A stretch of 52,793 nt of DNA, from NCBI RefSeq assembly GCF_002195995.1, contig NZ_NHON01000006.1:76955-129747 (forward strand). Reading direction: 5' to 3'. Below, piece by piece: positions 1 through 8,415 of the stretch (position 1 is the stretch's first letter; each line of letters begins with the position of its first letter). A model generated the notes under the pieces. The model saw only the letters and a list, made by a program, of their open reading frames with translations, did not search any database and was not told the origin of the DNA. Origin of the DNA: Inquilinus limosus (GTDB lineage Bacteria > Pseudomonadota > Alphaproteobacteria > DSM-16000 > Inquilinaceae). Both the position numbers and the translations under genes were made by a program.

Positions 1-1
1 A

Positions 2-376
2 CCGGCCGCCGCGCCGGGTCAGCCGCCCCCGCTGGATTGGAGCAGATCCACCTACCACTACTACCGCAGCATCGCCGCCGAGGATGTCGGCGGCCCGGCG
101 GGCGAGACCTACATCATCGACACCGCCACCGGCGACATCTTCGACCAGAACTGGACCCTCTTCCGCACCCTGCCCATGGACGACCGGCCGCCGGACACCG
201 GCGGGGCCGCTGCCCCGCCCGCCACGGCGCCGCCGGATCCCGGCGGTGAGCCATCCGGGACGGCGGCCACGCCCGGCGAGGATCCGGACGAGGCCGAGCG
301 CAAGCGCCTGAGGCGCGAGCGCGACGCCGAAGGACGCCGCATGATGATGATGGCCCATATCTTCCGCCACGCGTGA
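2..376 (+). CDS. 3' end of an unknown protein (5' end outside window)
   Basis: An open frame runs from the first bases to a TGA at 374-376, so the real start lies upstream of the window. The visible 124 residues begin with a Pro-rich stretch, then a short folded-looking segment (DWSRSTYHYYRS, then ETYIIDTATGDIFDQNW), and finish with a low-complexity tail rich in Pro, Ala, Gly and charged residues ending in MMMMAHIFRHA. I do not recognise the family. The segment reading DTATGDIFDQNW resembles the short 'current-value' strand seen in small proteins of the type 'YxxDTxTGxxW', but this is only a resemblance. Frame choice is based on sensible GC3 usage and on the absence of any competing coding-like frame. 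Confidence 0.55.
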   Translation, partial: PAAAPGQPPPLDWSRSTYHYYRSIAAEDVGGPAGETYIIDTATGDIFDQNWTLFRTLPMDDRPPDTGGAAAPPATAPPDPGGEPSGTAATPGEDPDEAERKRLRRERDAEGRRMMMMAHIFRHA

Positions 377-456
377 TGGCGGCGGGCGCTTCACCGTGGC
401 TAAGCTCAGGCATGCCGGCGCTCCCCGCAGGCAAGACCGCTTCAGCATACCAAACA

Positions 457-545
457 CCGTCATTGCGAGCGCAGCGAAGCAATCCAGGGGACGCACAAAC
501 CGGCCCCTGGATTGCTTCGTCGGCTTCGCCTCCTCGCAATGACGG
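457..545. repeat. Intergenic palindromic repeat, family A, copy 1
   Basis: An 89-bp element has ends CCGTCATTGCGAG and CTCGCAATGACGG (perfect inverted repeats) and an inner pair GAAGCAATCCAGGGG / CCCCTGGATTGCTTC. A second copy with the same arms but a different centre lies at 51138-51227. It can fold into one long hairpin. It lies between the partial first gene and the end of otnC, where it may act as a transcription stop. This is a dispersed extragenic palindrome of the kind common in alphaproteobacterial genomes; no coding capacity is apparent. Confidence 0.85.
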
Positions 546-604
546 TTGGGGAGTGCTTCGAGCGGCTCTCGCCGAAAGGCGCTAAGCCACAGCCGATGGC
601 AGCC

Positions 605-1273
605 CTAATGCTCGTGCGCGGCGTCATCCCCGGGCAGGTCGAGCTTGAACGCGTCCTTCAGCTCCGAGATCTGGCCGGGCGACAGCAGCCGGGGGTTCAG
701 GCCGCGCAGCAGCAGGTGCAGCTTCGCCGTCTCCTCCAGCTCCTCGGTCGCATAGACCGCGGCCTCCAGGCTCTCCCCCGCCACCACCGGGCCGTGATTG
801 GCCAGCAGCACGGCGGAATACCGGCCGGCGAGGCCGCGGATGGCGTCGGCCACGGCCGGGTCGCCCGGCCGGTAATAGGGCACCAGCGCCGTCGCCCCGA
901 CCCGCATCAGGTAATAGGCGGTCAGCGGCGGCAGCACCGCCTTGGGGTCGATCCCCGGCAGCATCGACACCGCGACCGAATGGGTCGAGTGCAGATGCAC
1001 GATGGCGCGGGCCGAGCCGCGCGTCTCGTAGAGCGCGCCGTGCAGCGGGATCTCCTTGGTCGGCTTGTCGCCCGACAACAACCGCCCCTCGGCGTCGAGC
1101 CGCGACAGCCGGGCCGGGTCGAGGAAGCCGAGCGAGGCGTTGGTCGGCGTCACCAGCCAGCCGCCATCGTCCAGCCGCAGGCTGATATTGCCGGAGGAGC
1201 CCGGCGTCAGCCCGCGCTCGAACAGCGAGCGGCCGAAGCGGCAGATGTCCTCGCGCAGCCTGGTCTCGTCCAT
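605..1273 (-). CDS. otnC: 3-oxo-tetronate 4-phosphate decarboxylase (class II aldolase fold)
   Basis: The 222-residue protein belongs to the class II aldolase/adducin family. Visible marks are GSSGNIS (about 25-31), the catalytic Glu in PTKEIPLH (E74), the metal-binding HLH at 93-95 and the later His in LLANHGPVV (H160). In the threonate/erythronate pathway OtnC decarboxylates 3-oxo-tetronate 4-phosphate to dihydroxyacetone phosphate. The assignment rests on the genes opposite it (ltnD, otnI, otnK), since sequence alone cannot separate OtnC from other fuculose/ribulose phosphate aldolases. The ATG at 1273 has a strong GGAAGGAGG-type ribosome site. It follows the lacI-type gene by 21 bp, so the two are probably cotranscribed, separately from the other three pathway genes. 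Confidence 0.88.
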   Translation of the reverse strand: MDETRLREDICRFGRSLFERGLTPGSSGNISLRLDDGGWLVTPTNASLGFLDPARLSRLDAEGRLLSGDKPTKEIPLHGALYETRGSARAIVHLHSTHSVAVSMLPGIDPKAVLPPLTAYYLMRVGATALVPYYRPGDPAVADAIRGLAGRYSAVLLANHGPVVAGESLEAAVYATEELEETAKLHLLLRGLNPRLLSPGQISELKDAFKLDLPGDDAAHEH

Positions 1274-1294
1274 AGGTCCCTCCTTCCGATCGCG

Positions 1295-2299
1295 TCAGGC
1301 GGTGGCGCCCGGCACCAGCTCGAAGCCGAGATCGACCACCGTCGCCGGCTCGCGGCCGCAGACCAGCCGCGCCCCCACCTCCCCCATCCGCACCCGGGGC
1401 GAGCGGATGGTGGAGAGCGGCTGCGGCAGCGCCTGGGCCAGGTCGAGCCCGTTGAAGCCGAACAGCGCCACCCGGTCGGGCACGGCGATGCCGCGCGCCA
1501 GGCACAGGAAGCAGCCGCCCATCGCCATGTCGTCATTGGAGAAATAGACCGCATCGACCCCGCCGTCGCGGTCGAGGATGCGGGCCAGCCCCTCCCGCCC
1601 CGCGGCAGCCGAGGACCGGCCCGGCATCAGCTCGGTCGCGACCAGGGCCGCGGCGCTTTCCGACAGCGCCTCGCGGAAGCCCTCGAAGCGCTTCGCGGCC
1701 CGCCGGTCCTGGCCGAGATCGTGGCCGACATAGGCCAGGCGCCGATAGCCGCGCTCGATCAGGTGCCGGGCGCTGGCCCGGCCGGCCGCCCGGTTCGACA
1801 GGCCGACGACGATGTCGAGCCCGGCGCCGTCGAGATCCATCAGCTCGGCCACCCGGATGCCGGCATGGGTCAGCATCGCCCGGCTGCGGTCGGTGTGCTC
1901 CAGCCCGGTGACGATCAGCCCGGCGGGGCGCCAGGCCAGCATCGCCTCGATCAGCCCCTCCTCCCGCGCCGGATCGTAGTCGGTGACGCCGACCACCGAG
2001 CGGAAGCCGGCGGCATCCAGCACCGCCTCCGCCCCGCGCAGCACGTCGGGGAAGACGATGTTGGCCAGCGACGGGATGATCACCCCGACCAGGTTCGAAC
2101 CGGCGGAGGACAGGGTGCCCGCGAGCCGGTTCGGCACATAGCCGAGGCGCCGGACGATCTCCAGCACCCGGTCGCGCGTCTCCCCCGCCACCGGCCCGCC
2201 GCGCAGCACGCGCGACACGGTGATCTTGCTGACTCCGGCGGCGCGGGCGATGTCCGCCAGCGTGATGCCCCTGGGATCGGCCCGCCGCGTCCGCGCCAT
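1295..2299 (-). CDS. LacI-family transcriptional regulator of the otn locus
   Basis: The 334-residue protein has an N-terminal LacI helix-turn-helix (ITLADIARAAGVSKITVSRVL, about residues 11-31), the hinge region (RRLGYVPNRLAGTL) and a periplasmic-binding-protein-like effector domain beginning SNLVGVIIPSL. The N-terminal half resembles the gluconate-type GntR branch. I chose the ATG at 2299, which has AAGGCAAGGG in front of it and puts the HTH at the usual distance from the start. An upstream in-frame start would add 65 residues of poor quality and run through an operator-like palindrome. Its place between otnC and the divergent ltnD-otnI-otnK unit, with two palindromes in the gap, makes it the likely local repressor, with a four-carbon sugar acid or derivative as inducer (inference). 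Confidence 0.9.
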   Translation of the reverse strand: MARTRRADPRGITLADIARAAGVSKITVSRVLRGGPVAGETRDRVLEIVRRLGYVPNRLAGTLSSAGSNLVGVIIPSLANIVFPDVLRGAEAVLDAAGFRSVVGVTDYDPAREEGLIEAMLAWRPAGLIVTGLEHTDRSRAMLTHAGIRVAELMDLDGAGLDIVVGLSNRAAGRASARHLIERGYRRLAYVGHDLGQDRRAAKRFEGFREALSESAAALVATELMPGRSSAAAGREGLARILDRDGGVDAVYFSNDDMAMGGCFLCLARGIAVPDRVALFGFNGLDLAQALPQPLSTIRSPRVRMGEVGARLVCGREPATVVDLGFELVPGATA

Positions 2300-2418
2300 C
2301 AGGCCCTTGCCTTCCCGGCCCGGTGGGGCAGAGTCATGTTCGAGGACGGGATCCGTGCCGGCACCATGGGGACTTTCCTGCGGCAGTCCGGCCTCCGGAT
2401 TGCCCATCATCGCTGCGC

Positions 2419-2432
2419 TGATATCGATATCA
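2419..2432. promoter_or_regulatory. Putative LacI-family operator 1
   Basis: TGATATCGATATCA is a perfect 14-bp palindrome with a central CG, the form typical of LacI-family operators. It sits 120 bp upstream of the regulator start. A second nearly identical site has its centre 77 bp away. Confidence 0.7.
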
Positions 2433-2495
2433 TAATCCATCACGGAATGGCACGGCAGTCGGTTTCTGCCTTCTCGATCGCGCCACGCGGGCATA

Positions 2496-2509
2496 TGATA
2501 TCGGTATCA
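2496..2509. promoter_or_regulatory. Putative LacI-family operator 2
   Basis: TGATATCGGTATCA differs from site 1 by one base and keeps the palindrome apart from that position. It lies 78 bp before the ltnD start. The pair, spaced about seven helical turns apart in the divergent intergenic region, would suit looping or joint control of both transcripts. Confidence 0.7.
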
Positions 2510-2586
2510 ACATCGACGGACGTGCCGCCGGGCGGACATCGACCCGGGCTCGCGGGCATGTCGATGGCCGGATGAGGAGACTCGGG

Positions 2587-3507
2587 ATGCAGGACACAGG
2601 GAGGAGCCGCGCCGCCGTGATCGGGCTGGGCTCGATGGGGCTGGGCATGGCCCTGTCGCTGCGCCGGGCCGGATTCGAGGTCCCCGGCTGCGACCTCTCC
2701 GCCGCCGCGGTCGAGCGCCTGGTCGCCGCCGGCGGCACCGGTGCCGCCACCCCCGCCGAGGCCGCGGCGGGCGCCGATATCGTCGTCTCCGTCGTGGTCA
2801 ACGCGGCCCAGACCGAGTCGGTGCTGTTCGGCGAGGCCGGCTGCGCCGCGGCGATGCCGCAGGGCGCGGTCTTCATCTCCGCCGCCACCATGGCGCCGGA
2901 GGCGGCGCGCGGACTGGCGGAGAGGCTGGCGGCGAGCGGCCGGCACTATCTCGACGCCCCGATCAGCGGCGGCGCCCAGCGCGCGGCGGAGGGGGCGCTG
3001 ACCATCCTCGCCTCCGGCAGCGCCGCCGCCTTCGCCTCGGCCCGGCCGGCGCTCGACGCCATGGCGGCCAAGCTGTACGAGCTCGGCGACGCGCCCGGCA
3101 CCGGCGCCGCCTTCAAGATGGTGAACCAGCTGCTGGCCGGCGTGCACATCGCCGCCGCCTGCGAGGCGATCGCCTTCGCCGCGCGGCAGGGGCTGGACAT
3201 CCGCAAGGTCTACGAGGTGATCACCGCCTCGGCCGGCAATTCCTGGATGTTCGAGAACCGCATCCCGCATGTGCTGGACGGCGACTACGCGCCGCGCAGC
3301 GCGGTCGACATCTTCACCAAGGATCTCGGCATCGTCATGGACATGGCGCGCAGCGGCAAATTCCCCGTGCCGGTGGCCGGCGCGGCGCTGCAGATGTTCC
3401 TGATGACCGCCGCCGCGGGCATGGGCCGGGACGACGATGCCTCGGTCGCCCGGCTCTACGCGCAGATCGCCGGCCTCGACCTGCCCGGCGCGCCGAAGGA
3501 AGGATAG
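2587..3507 (+). CDS. ltnD: L-threonate dehydrogenase-like 3-hydroxyacid dehydrogenase
   Basis: The 306-residue protein is in the beta-hydroxyacid dehydrogenase family. It has the Rossmann motif GLGSMG (13-18), the substrate-binding segment DAPISGG (123-129) and the catalytic Lys in FKMVNQLL (K177). In the described pathway LtnD oxidises L-threonate to 2-oxo-tetronate with NAD(P). The start at 2587 is preferred over the in-frame ATG at 2572 because GAGGAG lies about 9 bases before it and the GxGxxG motif then falls at the normal place. It leads a rightward unit with otnI (4-base gap) and otnK. Substrate could instead be D-erythronate or a related acid; the downstream enzymes serve both. Confidence 0.87.
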   Translation: MQDTGRSRAAVIGLGSMGLGMALSLRRAGFEVPGCDLSAAAVERLVAAGGTGAATPAEAAAGADIVVSVVVNAAQTESVLFGEAGCAAAMPQGAVFISAATMAPEAARGLAERLAASGRHYLDAPISGGAQRAAEGALTILASGSAAAFASARPALDAMAAKLYELGDAPGTGAAFKMVNQLLAGVHIAAACEAIAFAARQGLDIRKVYEVITASAGNSWMFENRIPHVLDGDYAPRSAVDIFTKDLGIVMDMARSGKFPVPVAGAALQMFLMTAAAGMGRDDDASVARLYAQIAGLDLPGAPKEG

Positions 3508-3511
3508 ATCG

Positions 3512-4294
3512 ATGCCGCGCTTCGCCGCCAATCTCAGCATGATGTTCACCGAATGGGACTTCCTCGACCGCTTCGACGCGGCGGCCGCGGCGGGCTTCAC
3601 CGCCGTGGAGTACCTGTTCCCCTATGAGCATCCGCCCGAGGCGATCGCCGAGCGGCTGTCGCGCAACCGCCTGACCCAGGCGCTGTTCAACCTGCCGCCC
3701 GGCGACTGGGCCAGAGGCGAGCGCGGCCTCGCCGCCCTGCCGGAGCGGGCGGACGAGTTCCGCGCCTCGGTCGCCACCGCCCTCCGCTATGCCGAGGCCA
3801 CCGGCGTCGGCCGCGTGCATATGATGAGTGGCAACGCCGACCCGGCCGATCCGCGGGCGCAGGCGGCCTGGCGCGACGCCACCCTGTTCGCCGCCGAGGC
3901 CTTCGCCGCCAAGGGCATCGACCTGCTGCTGGAGCCGCTGAACACCCGCGACATGCCGGGCTATTTCCTGGGCAGCTTCGACCGGGCCGCGGCGCTGATC
4001 GGCGAGCTGGGCCTGCCCAACCTGAAGCTGCAATTCGACTGCTATCACCGGCAGATTCTGCATGGCGACGTGACCATGGCGCTGCGCGCGCTGCTGCCGG
4101 TCACCGCCCATGTCCAGGTCGCCAGCGTGCCCGGCCGGCATGAGCCGGATGTCGAGGAACTGAACTACCCGTTCCTGTTCCAGGAGCTGGACCGGCTGGG
4201 CTATGCCGGCTTCGTCGGCTGCGAGTACCGGCCGCGCGCCGGCACGCTGGAGGGCCTCGGCTGGTTCGCGCCCTATGCCGGCCGCCGGGCCTGA
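3512..4294 (+). CDS. otnI: 2-oxo-tetronate isomerase (hydroxypyruvate isomerase-like TIM barrel)
   Basis: The 260-residue protein has the Hyi/OtnI-type TIM barrel: it begins PRFAANLSMMFTEWDF, then carries EYLFPYE, the LLEPLNTRDMPGYF segment with a metal-ligand Glu, LQFDCYHRQI and GCEYRPRAGT near the end. OtnI converts 2-oxo-tetronate to 3-oxo-tetronate. A GAAGGAAGG ribosome site precedes the ATG at 3512, which starts 4 bases after the ltnD stop. The closest alternative is hydroxypyruvate isomerase (Hyi), but the flanking ltnD and otnK favour OtnI. Confidence 0.87.
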   Translation: MPRFAANLSMMFTEWDFLDRFDAAAAAGFTAVEYLFPYEHPPEAIAERLSRNRLTQALFNLPPGDWARGERGLAALPERADEFRASVATALRYAEATGVGRVHMMSGNADPADPRAQAAWRDATLFAAEAFAAKGIDLLLEPLNTRDMPGYFLGSFDRAAALIGELGLPNLKLQFDCYHRQILHGDVTMALRALLPVTAHVQVASVPGRHEPDVEELNYPFLFQELDRLGYAGFVGCEYRPRAGTLEGLGWFAPYAGRRA

Positions 4295-4307
4295 GGAGGA
4301 GAAGACG

Positions 4308-5579
4308 ATGACCCTCGTCCTTGGCTGCGTGGCCGACGACTACACCGGCGCCTCCGACCTGGCGAACACCCTGTCCAAGGCGGGGCTGCGCACGGTGCAG
4401 ACCATCGGCGTGCCGCGCGACGATATGGCGCTGCCGCCGGTCGACGCCGTGGTGGTGGCGCTGAAGAGCCGGTCGATCCCGGCGGCCGAGGCCGTGGAGC
4501 GCAGCCTGGCTGCGGATCGCTGGCTGCGCGGCCGTGGCGCCGGGCACGTCCTGTTCAAGATCTGCTCGACCTTCGATTCGACCGATGCCGGCAACATCGG
4601 CCCGGTGACCGACGCGCTGCGGGCGGAGATCGGCGCCGGCCCCGCCCTGGTCACCCCCGCCTTCCCGGAGACCGGGCGGACGGTCTATCTCGGCCATCTC
4701 TTCGTCGGCACGGTGCCGCTGCATGAGAGCCCGCTGAAGGACCACCCGCTGAACCCGATGCGGGATTCGAACCTGGTGCGCGTGCTGGGCCGGCAGAGCA
4801 AGGCGCCGGTCGCGCTGCTGCCCCTCGCCACGGTGGAGGCCGGGCCGCAGGCGGTGCGCGACGCCATCGGCCACCACGCGGCGGAGGGCGCGGGCGCGAT
4901 CATCGCCGATGCGGTGCTGGACCGGCATCTGGAGACTTTGGGCGTGGTGGCGCTGGACCAGCCTGTGTCGACCGGCGCCTCCGGCCTCGGCCTCGGCATC
5001 GCCCGGGCGCTGGTCGCCGCCGGCCGGATCGCGGCGTCCGGCGCGGGTCAGGCGCCGGCCGCGATCGGCGGCCCGGCGGCGATCCTGGCCGGCAGCTGCT
5101 CGCAGGCGACCCTGGGCCAGATCGCGGCGGCGGAGCGGAGCATGCCGGTGCTGCGCCTGGATCCGGAGGCGCTGGCCGGCGATCCTGGCGAAGTCGGGCG
5201 CGCCCTCGCCTGGGCCGAACGGCATCGCACCGAGGGGCCGGTGCTGATCGCCAGCAGCGCCCCGCCGGAGCAGGTCGCGGCGGTGCAGCGGAAGCTCGGC
5301 CGCGACGCCGCCGGCCATGCCATCGAGCAGGCGATGGCCCGGATCGCCCTCGGCCTGGTCGAGGCCGGGGTGCGCCGGCTGGTGGTGGCAGGGGGCGAGA
5401 CCTCCGGCGCCGTGGTCGACGCGCTGGCCCTGCCCGCCTTCCGCATCGGCGCCGAGATCGCCCCGGGTGTGCCGGTGCTCTATGCCGTCGGCCGCGAGCC
5501 GCCGATGGTGCTGGCGCTGAAATCGGGGAATTTCGGCGGGCCGGAGTTCTTCACGGACGCGCTCAGGGCGATGCCGTGA
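4308..5579 (+). CDS. otnK: 3-oxo-tetronate kinase (four-carbon acid sugar kinase family)
   Basis: The 423-residue protein is a DUF1537-family kinase: the N-terminal acid-sugar-binding domain starts GCVADDYTGASDLAN, followed by FKICSTFDSTDAGNIGP and the C-terminal nucleotide-binding domain with LVVAGGETSGAVV and LALKSGNFGG. OtnK phosphorylates 3-oxo-tetronate at O4, giving the OtnC substrate. The ATG at 4308 follows GAGGAGGAGAA, 13 bases after the otnI stop. Together with the divergent otnC it completes the route from threonate to dihydroxyacetone phosphate. No dedicated transporter is visible in the window. Confidence 0.9.
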   Translation: MTLVLGCVADDYTGASDLANTLSKAGLRTVQTIGVPRDDMALPPVDAVVVALKSRSIPAAEAVERSLAADRWLRGRGAGHVLFKICSTFDSTDAGNIGPVTDALRAEIGAGPALVTPAFPETGRTVYLGHLFVGTVPLHESPLKDHPLNPMRDSNLVRVLGRQSKAPVALLPLATVEAGPQAVRDAIGHHAAEGAGAIIADAVLDRHLETLGVVALDQPVSTGASGLGLGIARALVAAGRIAASGAGQAPAAIGGPAAILAGSCSQATLGQIAAAERSMPVLRLDPEALAGDPGEVGRALAWAERHRTEGPVLIASSAPPEQVAAVQRKLGRDAAGHAIEQAMARIALGLVEAGVRRLVVAGGETSGAVVDALALPAFRIGAEIAPGVPVLYAVGREPPMVLALKSGNFGGPEFFTDALRAMP

Positions 5580-5603
5580 GCCAAGCGGACGGGCCGGAGC
5601 CGC

Positions 5604-5718
5604 CCCCTCACCCGGAACCGCGACCGCGGTTCCGACCTCTCCCCGAGGAGAGGTGATGTTTCCCTCTCCTCGGGGAGAGGGAGGGGCCCGTCGCGTTGGC
5701 GACGGGAGGGTGAGGGGG
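5604..5718. repeat. Intergenic palindromic repeat, family B (compound)
   Basis: A 115-bp compound element begins CCCCTCACCCGG and ends GGGTGAGGGG. It contains three inner stems: GGAACCGCG/CGCGGTTCC, a CTCTCC..GGAGAG stem and CCCGTCGC/GCGACGGG. The same building blocks (CCCCTCACCCGG, CCGACCTCTCCC) recur at 48584-48782. It fills the gap between the convergent otnK and murB and probably serves as a bidirectional transcription stop. Confidence 0.8.
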
Positions 5719-5732
5719 AAAGCTTGCAGTCC

Positions 5733-6743
5733 TCAGAGGATCACCGGCTCCGGCTCCAGCGCCACGCCGTAGGTGGCCTGGACGTCGCCCTGGATCTGCC
5801 GGGCCAGGTCGAGGATCTCGGCTCCGCTGGCGCCGCCGCGATTGACCAGGACCAGCGCCTGGCGGTCATGCACCGCGGCGTGGCCGACCGCCCGCCCCTT
5901 CCAGCCGCAGCGGTCGATCAGCCAGCCGGCGGCCAGCTTCACCCGGCCGTCCGGCTGCGGATAGCCGACGATGCCGGGGAAGGAGGCGGCGAGGTCCTGG
6001 TACTGGTCGCCCGGCACGATCGGGTTCTTGAAGAAGCTGCCGGCATTGCCGATCACCGCCGGGTCCGGCAGCTTCTGCCGCCGCACCGAGACCACCGCGT
6101 CGAAGATCTCCGCCGCCGCAACATCGCTCCGGTCGCCGAACACCCGCGCCAGATCGGGATAGGTCGTCACCGGCGCCCAGGGCCGCGGCAGGCGCAGCGT
6201 GACCGACGTGACAATCCAGCGGTCCGGCTCGCGCTTGAACAGGCTGTCGCGATAGCTGAACCGGCAGGCCGTGCGGTCCAGCGTGACGAAGCCGCCGGCC
6301 GCGGTGTCGAAGGCGCGCAGGCTCTCGAACCGCTCCTCCAGCTCCACCCCATAGGCGCCGATGTTCTGGATCGGCGCGGCCCCGGCGGTGCCCGGGATCA
6401 GCGCCAGGTTCTCCAGCCCCGGCCGGCCCTGGGCGATGGTCCACGCCACCAGATCGTGCCAGACCTCCCCGGCCCCGGCCTCGACCAGCACGGCCTCCGC
6501 GCTCTCCCCCGCCAGCCGCCGGCCGGGGATGCGCATCAGCAGGGTCAGCCCGTCGAAATCGCCGGTCAGCACGACATTGCTGCCGCCGCCCAAGAGCCGG
6601 CGCGGCAGCCCGGCGAAGCGCGGATCCGCCAGCACCGCCGGCAGCTCGGCCTCGTCGCGGATCTCAACGGCGTAGCGGCTGCGCGCGGCGATGCCGAAGC
6701 TGTTGGCGGATTGCAGCGGGTGGTCGGTCAGGATCTGGTACAT
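5733..6743 (-). CDS. murB: UDP-N-acetylenolpyruvoylglucosamine reductase, type I
   Basis: The 336-residue protein matches the long (E. coli-like, type I) MurB. It has the N-terminal LQSANSFGI, the FAD-binding GGGSNVVL, GTAGAAPIQNIGAYG, the type I-specific YRDSLFK segment, and GNAGSFFKNP with the proton-donating Ser. MurB reduces enolpyruvyl-UDP-GlcNAc to UDP-MurNAc in peptidoglycan synthesis, in the cytosol. I took the ATG at 6743; a TTG 36 bases upstream is possible. It is the last gene of the leftward ppdK unit, 36 bases after the DUF1194 stop. Alphaproteobacteria normally keep a shorter type II MurB in the division/cell-wall cluster, so this copy may be a second enzyme or a replacement. 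Confidence 0.92.
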   Translation of the reverse strand: MYQILTDHPLQSANSFGIAARSRYAVEIRDEAELPAVLADPRFAGLPRRLLGGGSNVVLTGDFDGLTLLMRIPGRRLAGESAEAVLVEAGAGEVWHDLVAWTIAQGRPGLENLALIPGTAGAAPIQNIGAYGVELEERFESLRAFDTAAGGFVTLDRTACRFSYRDSLFKREPDRWIVTSVTLRLPRPWAPVTTYPDLARVFGDRSDVAAAEIFDAVVSVRRQKLPDPAVIGNAGSFFKNPIVPGDQYQDLAASFPGIVGYPQPDGRVKLAAGWLIDRCGWKGRAVGHAAVHDRQALVLVNRGGASGAEILDLARQIQGDVQATYGVALEPEPVIL

Positions 6744-6779
6744 GGTCACAGCATTAGGGCGCGGCCGGCCCGCGGGCAA

Positions 6780-7502
6780 TCACACGATCTCGTCGATCAG
6801 CTTGGCGATCAGCGCCTGGATGAAGGTGTCGCGGCCCTCGGCGGTGCGGACGAAGGCGCCGATGCCGCCGATCACCTGTTGCCGGTAATAGCCCTCGAGC
6901 CAGTCATACTCGTCGAGGATGACCAGCGCGTTGACCGTCACATGCGCCGCCTCCGCCGCGTCGCGGGCCAGGATCGGGTCGATGCCGGCGTTGGAGAAGC
7001 CGTTCGAGACGATGTCGATGGTCTGGCGCGGGCTATCGAAGCCGCTGCCCTTGAACAGCTCCAGCGCGTCGAGCACGGCGCTGCCGATCGCGGTCGACCC
7101 GGCCTCCTGCCCCGCCGGCGCGGCCAGCACCGCCTCGGCAAAGGCGTCGGCGTCGGCGGCGCTGGCGAGGCGGTGCCAGGGCAGCAGCACCTTCAGGCTG
7201 CGCGGGCCGTCGAAGCGGGCCAGCGTCACCGCGATGCCGCCGCGCGGGCCGGCCGCGATCGCCGCCTTGACCTTGTCGTCGCGGAAGGCGGCAGCATGGC
7301 CGCGCAGCTGGAACTCCAGCGCGCCGATGGTGATGCTGGCCGAGGCGTCGACCAGCAGGACCAGTTCCAGATCCACCGGCTGTTTCTCCGGTGCAGGCTC
7401 GGCGGGAGGCTGCGGCTCGGGCGCCGGGGTCTGGGCCGCGGCCAGCGATGGCCGGACCAGCAGCGAGCCGGCGAGCCAGCCGGCGAAATGCCGCCGCCTC
7501 AT
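6780..7502 (-). CDS. Exported DUF1194 (von Willebrand A-like) protein
   Basis: The 240-residue protein has a basic N-terminus (MRRRHF), a hydrophobic stretch and a likely signal-peptidase site near SLAAAQ, then a Pro-rich linker. The main domain starts DLELVLLVDASASI, whose DxSxS resembles the metal-ion-dependent adhesion site of VWA domains, followed by STAIGSAVLDAL and RQTIDIVSNGFSN. This matches DUF1194, a periplasmic family of unknown function. The start at 7502 overlaps the stop of the hydrolase gene by four bases (ATGA), so translation is probably coupled. An upstream in-frame extension lies inside the hydrolase gene and is rejected. Confidence 0.85.
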   Translation of the reverse strand: MRRRHFAGWLAGSLLVRPSLAAAQTPAPEPQPPAEPAPEKQPVDLELVLLVDASASITIGALEFQLRGHAAAFRDDKVKAAIAAGPRGGIAVTLARFDGPRSLKVLLPWHRLASAADADAFAEAVLAAPAGQEAGSTAIGSAVLDALELFKGSGFDSPRQTIDIVSNGFSNAGIDPILARDAAEAAHVTVNALVILDEYDWLEGYYRQQVIGGIGAFVRTAEGRDTFIQALIAKLIDEIV

Positions 7503-8415
7503 GGCGCCAGCGTGGCCAGGAAATCGTCGGCGTCGCGCCAGAAGGCGCTGCGGATGTCGTCGCGTTCCATCAGGATCTCGTGCCGGGCGTCCGCATAATC
7601 GCTGACCCGGCACTGCGGCAGCAATCGGGCGACCCGCCGGGACGCGGCGTTGTCGACCAGCCGCTCCTGCCCGGCCAGCAGCATCAGCACCGGCACCTGG
7701 ATCGACGGCGCCTGCCGCAGGATCACGGCGGAGGAGCGGAAGGCGGCGGCGAGCCAGCCCCAGGTGATGCCGGAGACGCGGTAGTCCGGATGGTCGCGGA
7801 ACCAGTCGGCCTGGATGCGGTTGCGCACAGGGTCGCTGGACAGGAGCCGCCGCGGATCGAGCATCCGCTGCCCGTCATAGCCGCCCTCGCCCGGGGCGTA
7901 GCGCCGGCCGCGGCCGAAGGACGCCGCCACCGGCGCCAGCATGCGGGCCACGCGCTGCACCGCCGGCACGGCGATCGGCACCACCATCGGCGCGGTCAGG
8001 ATCGCTCCGGCGGCGAGGTCCGGCCGGGCGGCCAGCAGCCGCAGCGCCAGATGCCCGCCCATGGAGTGGCCGAGGACAATCAGCGGCCCCTCCCCCACCG
8101 GGCGCACCACCTGGTCGATCAGCCGGGCGGCGTCCTGCACCAGCGGGTCGAAGCTGTCGTAATGGCCGGTCTCGTCGCCCACCGGGGTACGCGACGACAG
8201 GCCCTGGCCGCGCCAGTCGAAGCCGAAGACGCGAAAACCGCGGGCGATCAGCTCGCCCACGGTCTCGCGGTACTTCTCGATGAACTCGCTGCGGCCGTTC
8301 AGGATCAGCACGGTGCCGCGCACCCGCCCTTCCGGCTCCGGCCACGCGCCCCAGCGCAGCCGCGCCCCGTCCGGCGTCGTCAGGACATCGGTTCGGGGCG
8401 CGGCGGCGAGGTCCA

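Noticed and set aside
512-2575. A 687-codon plus-strand open frame opposite otnC and lacI
   Set aside because: It is antisense to two recognised genes and begins inside the family A repeat.
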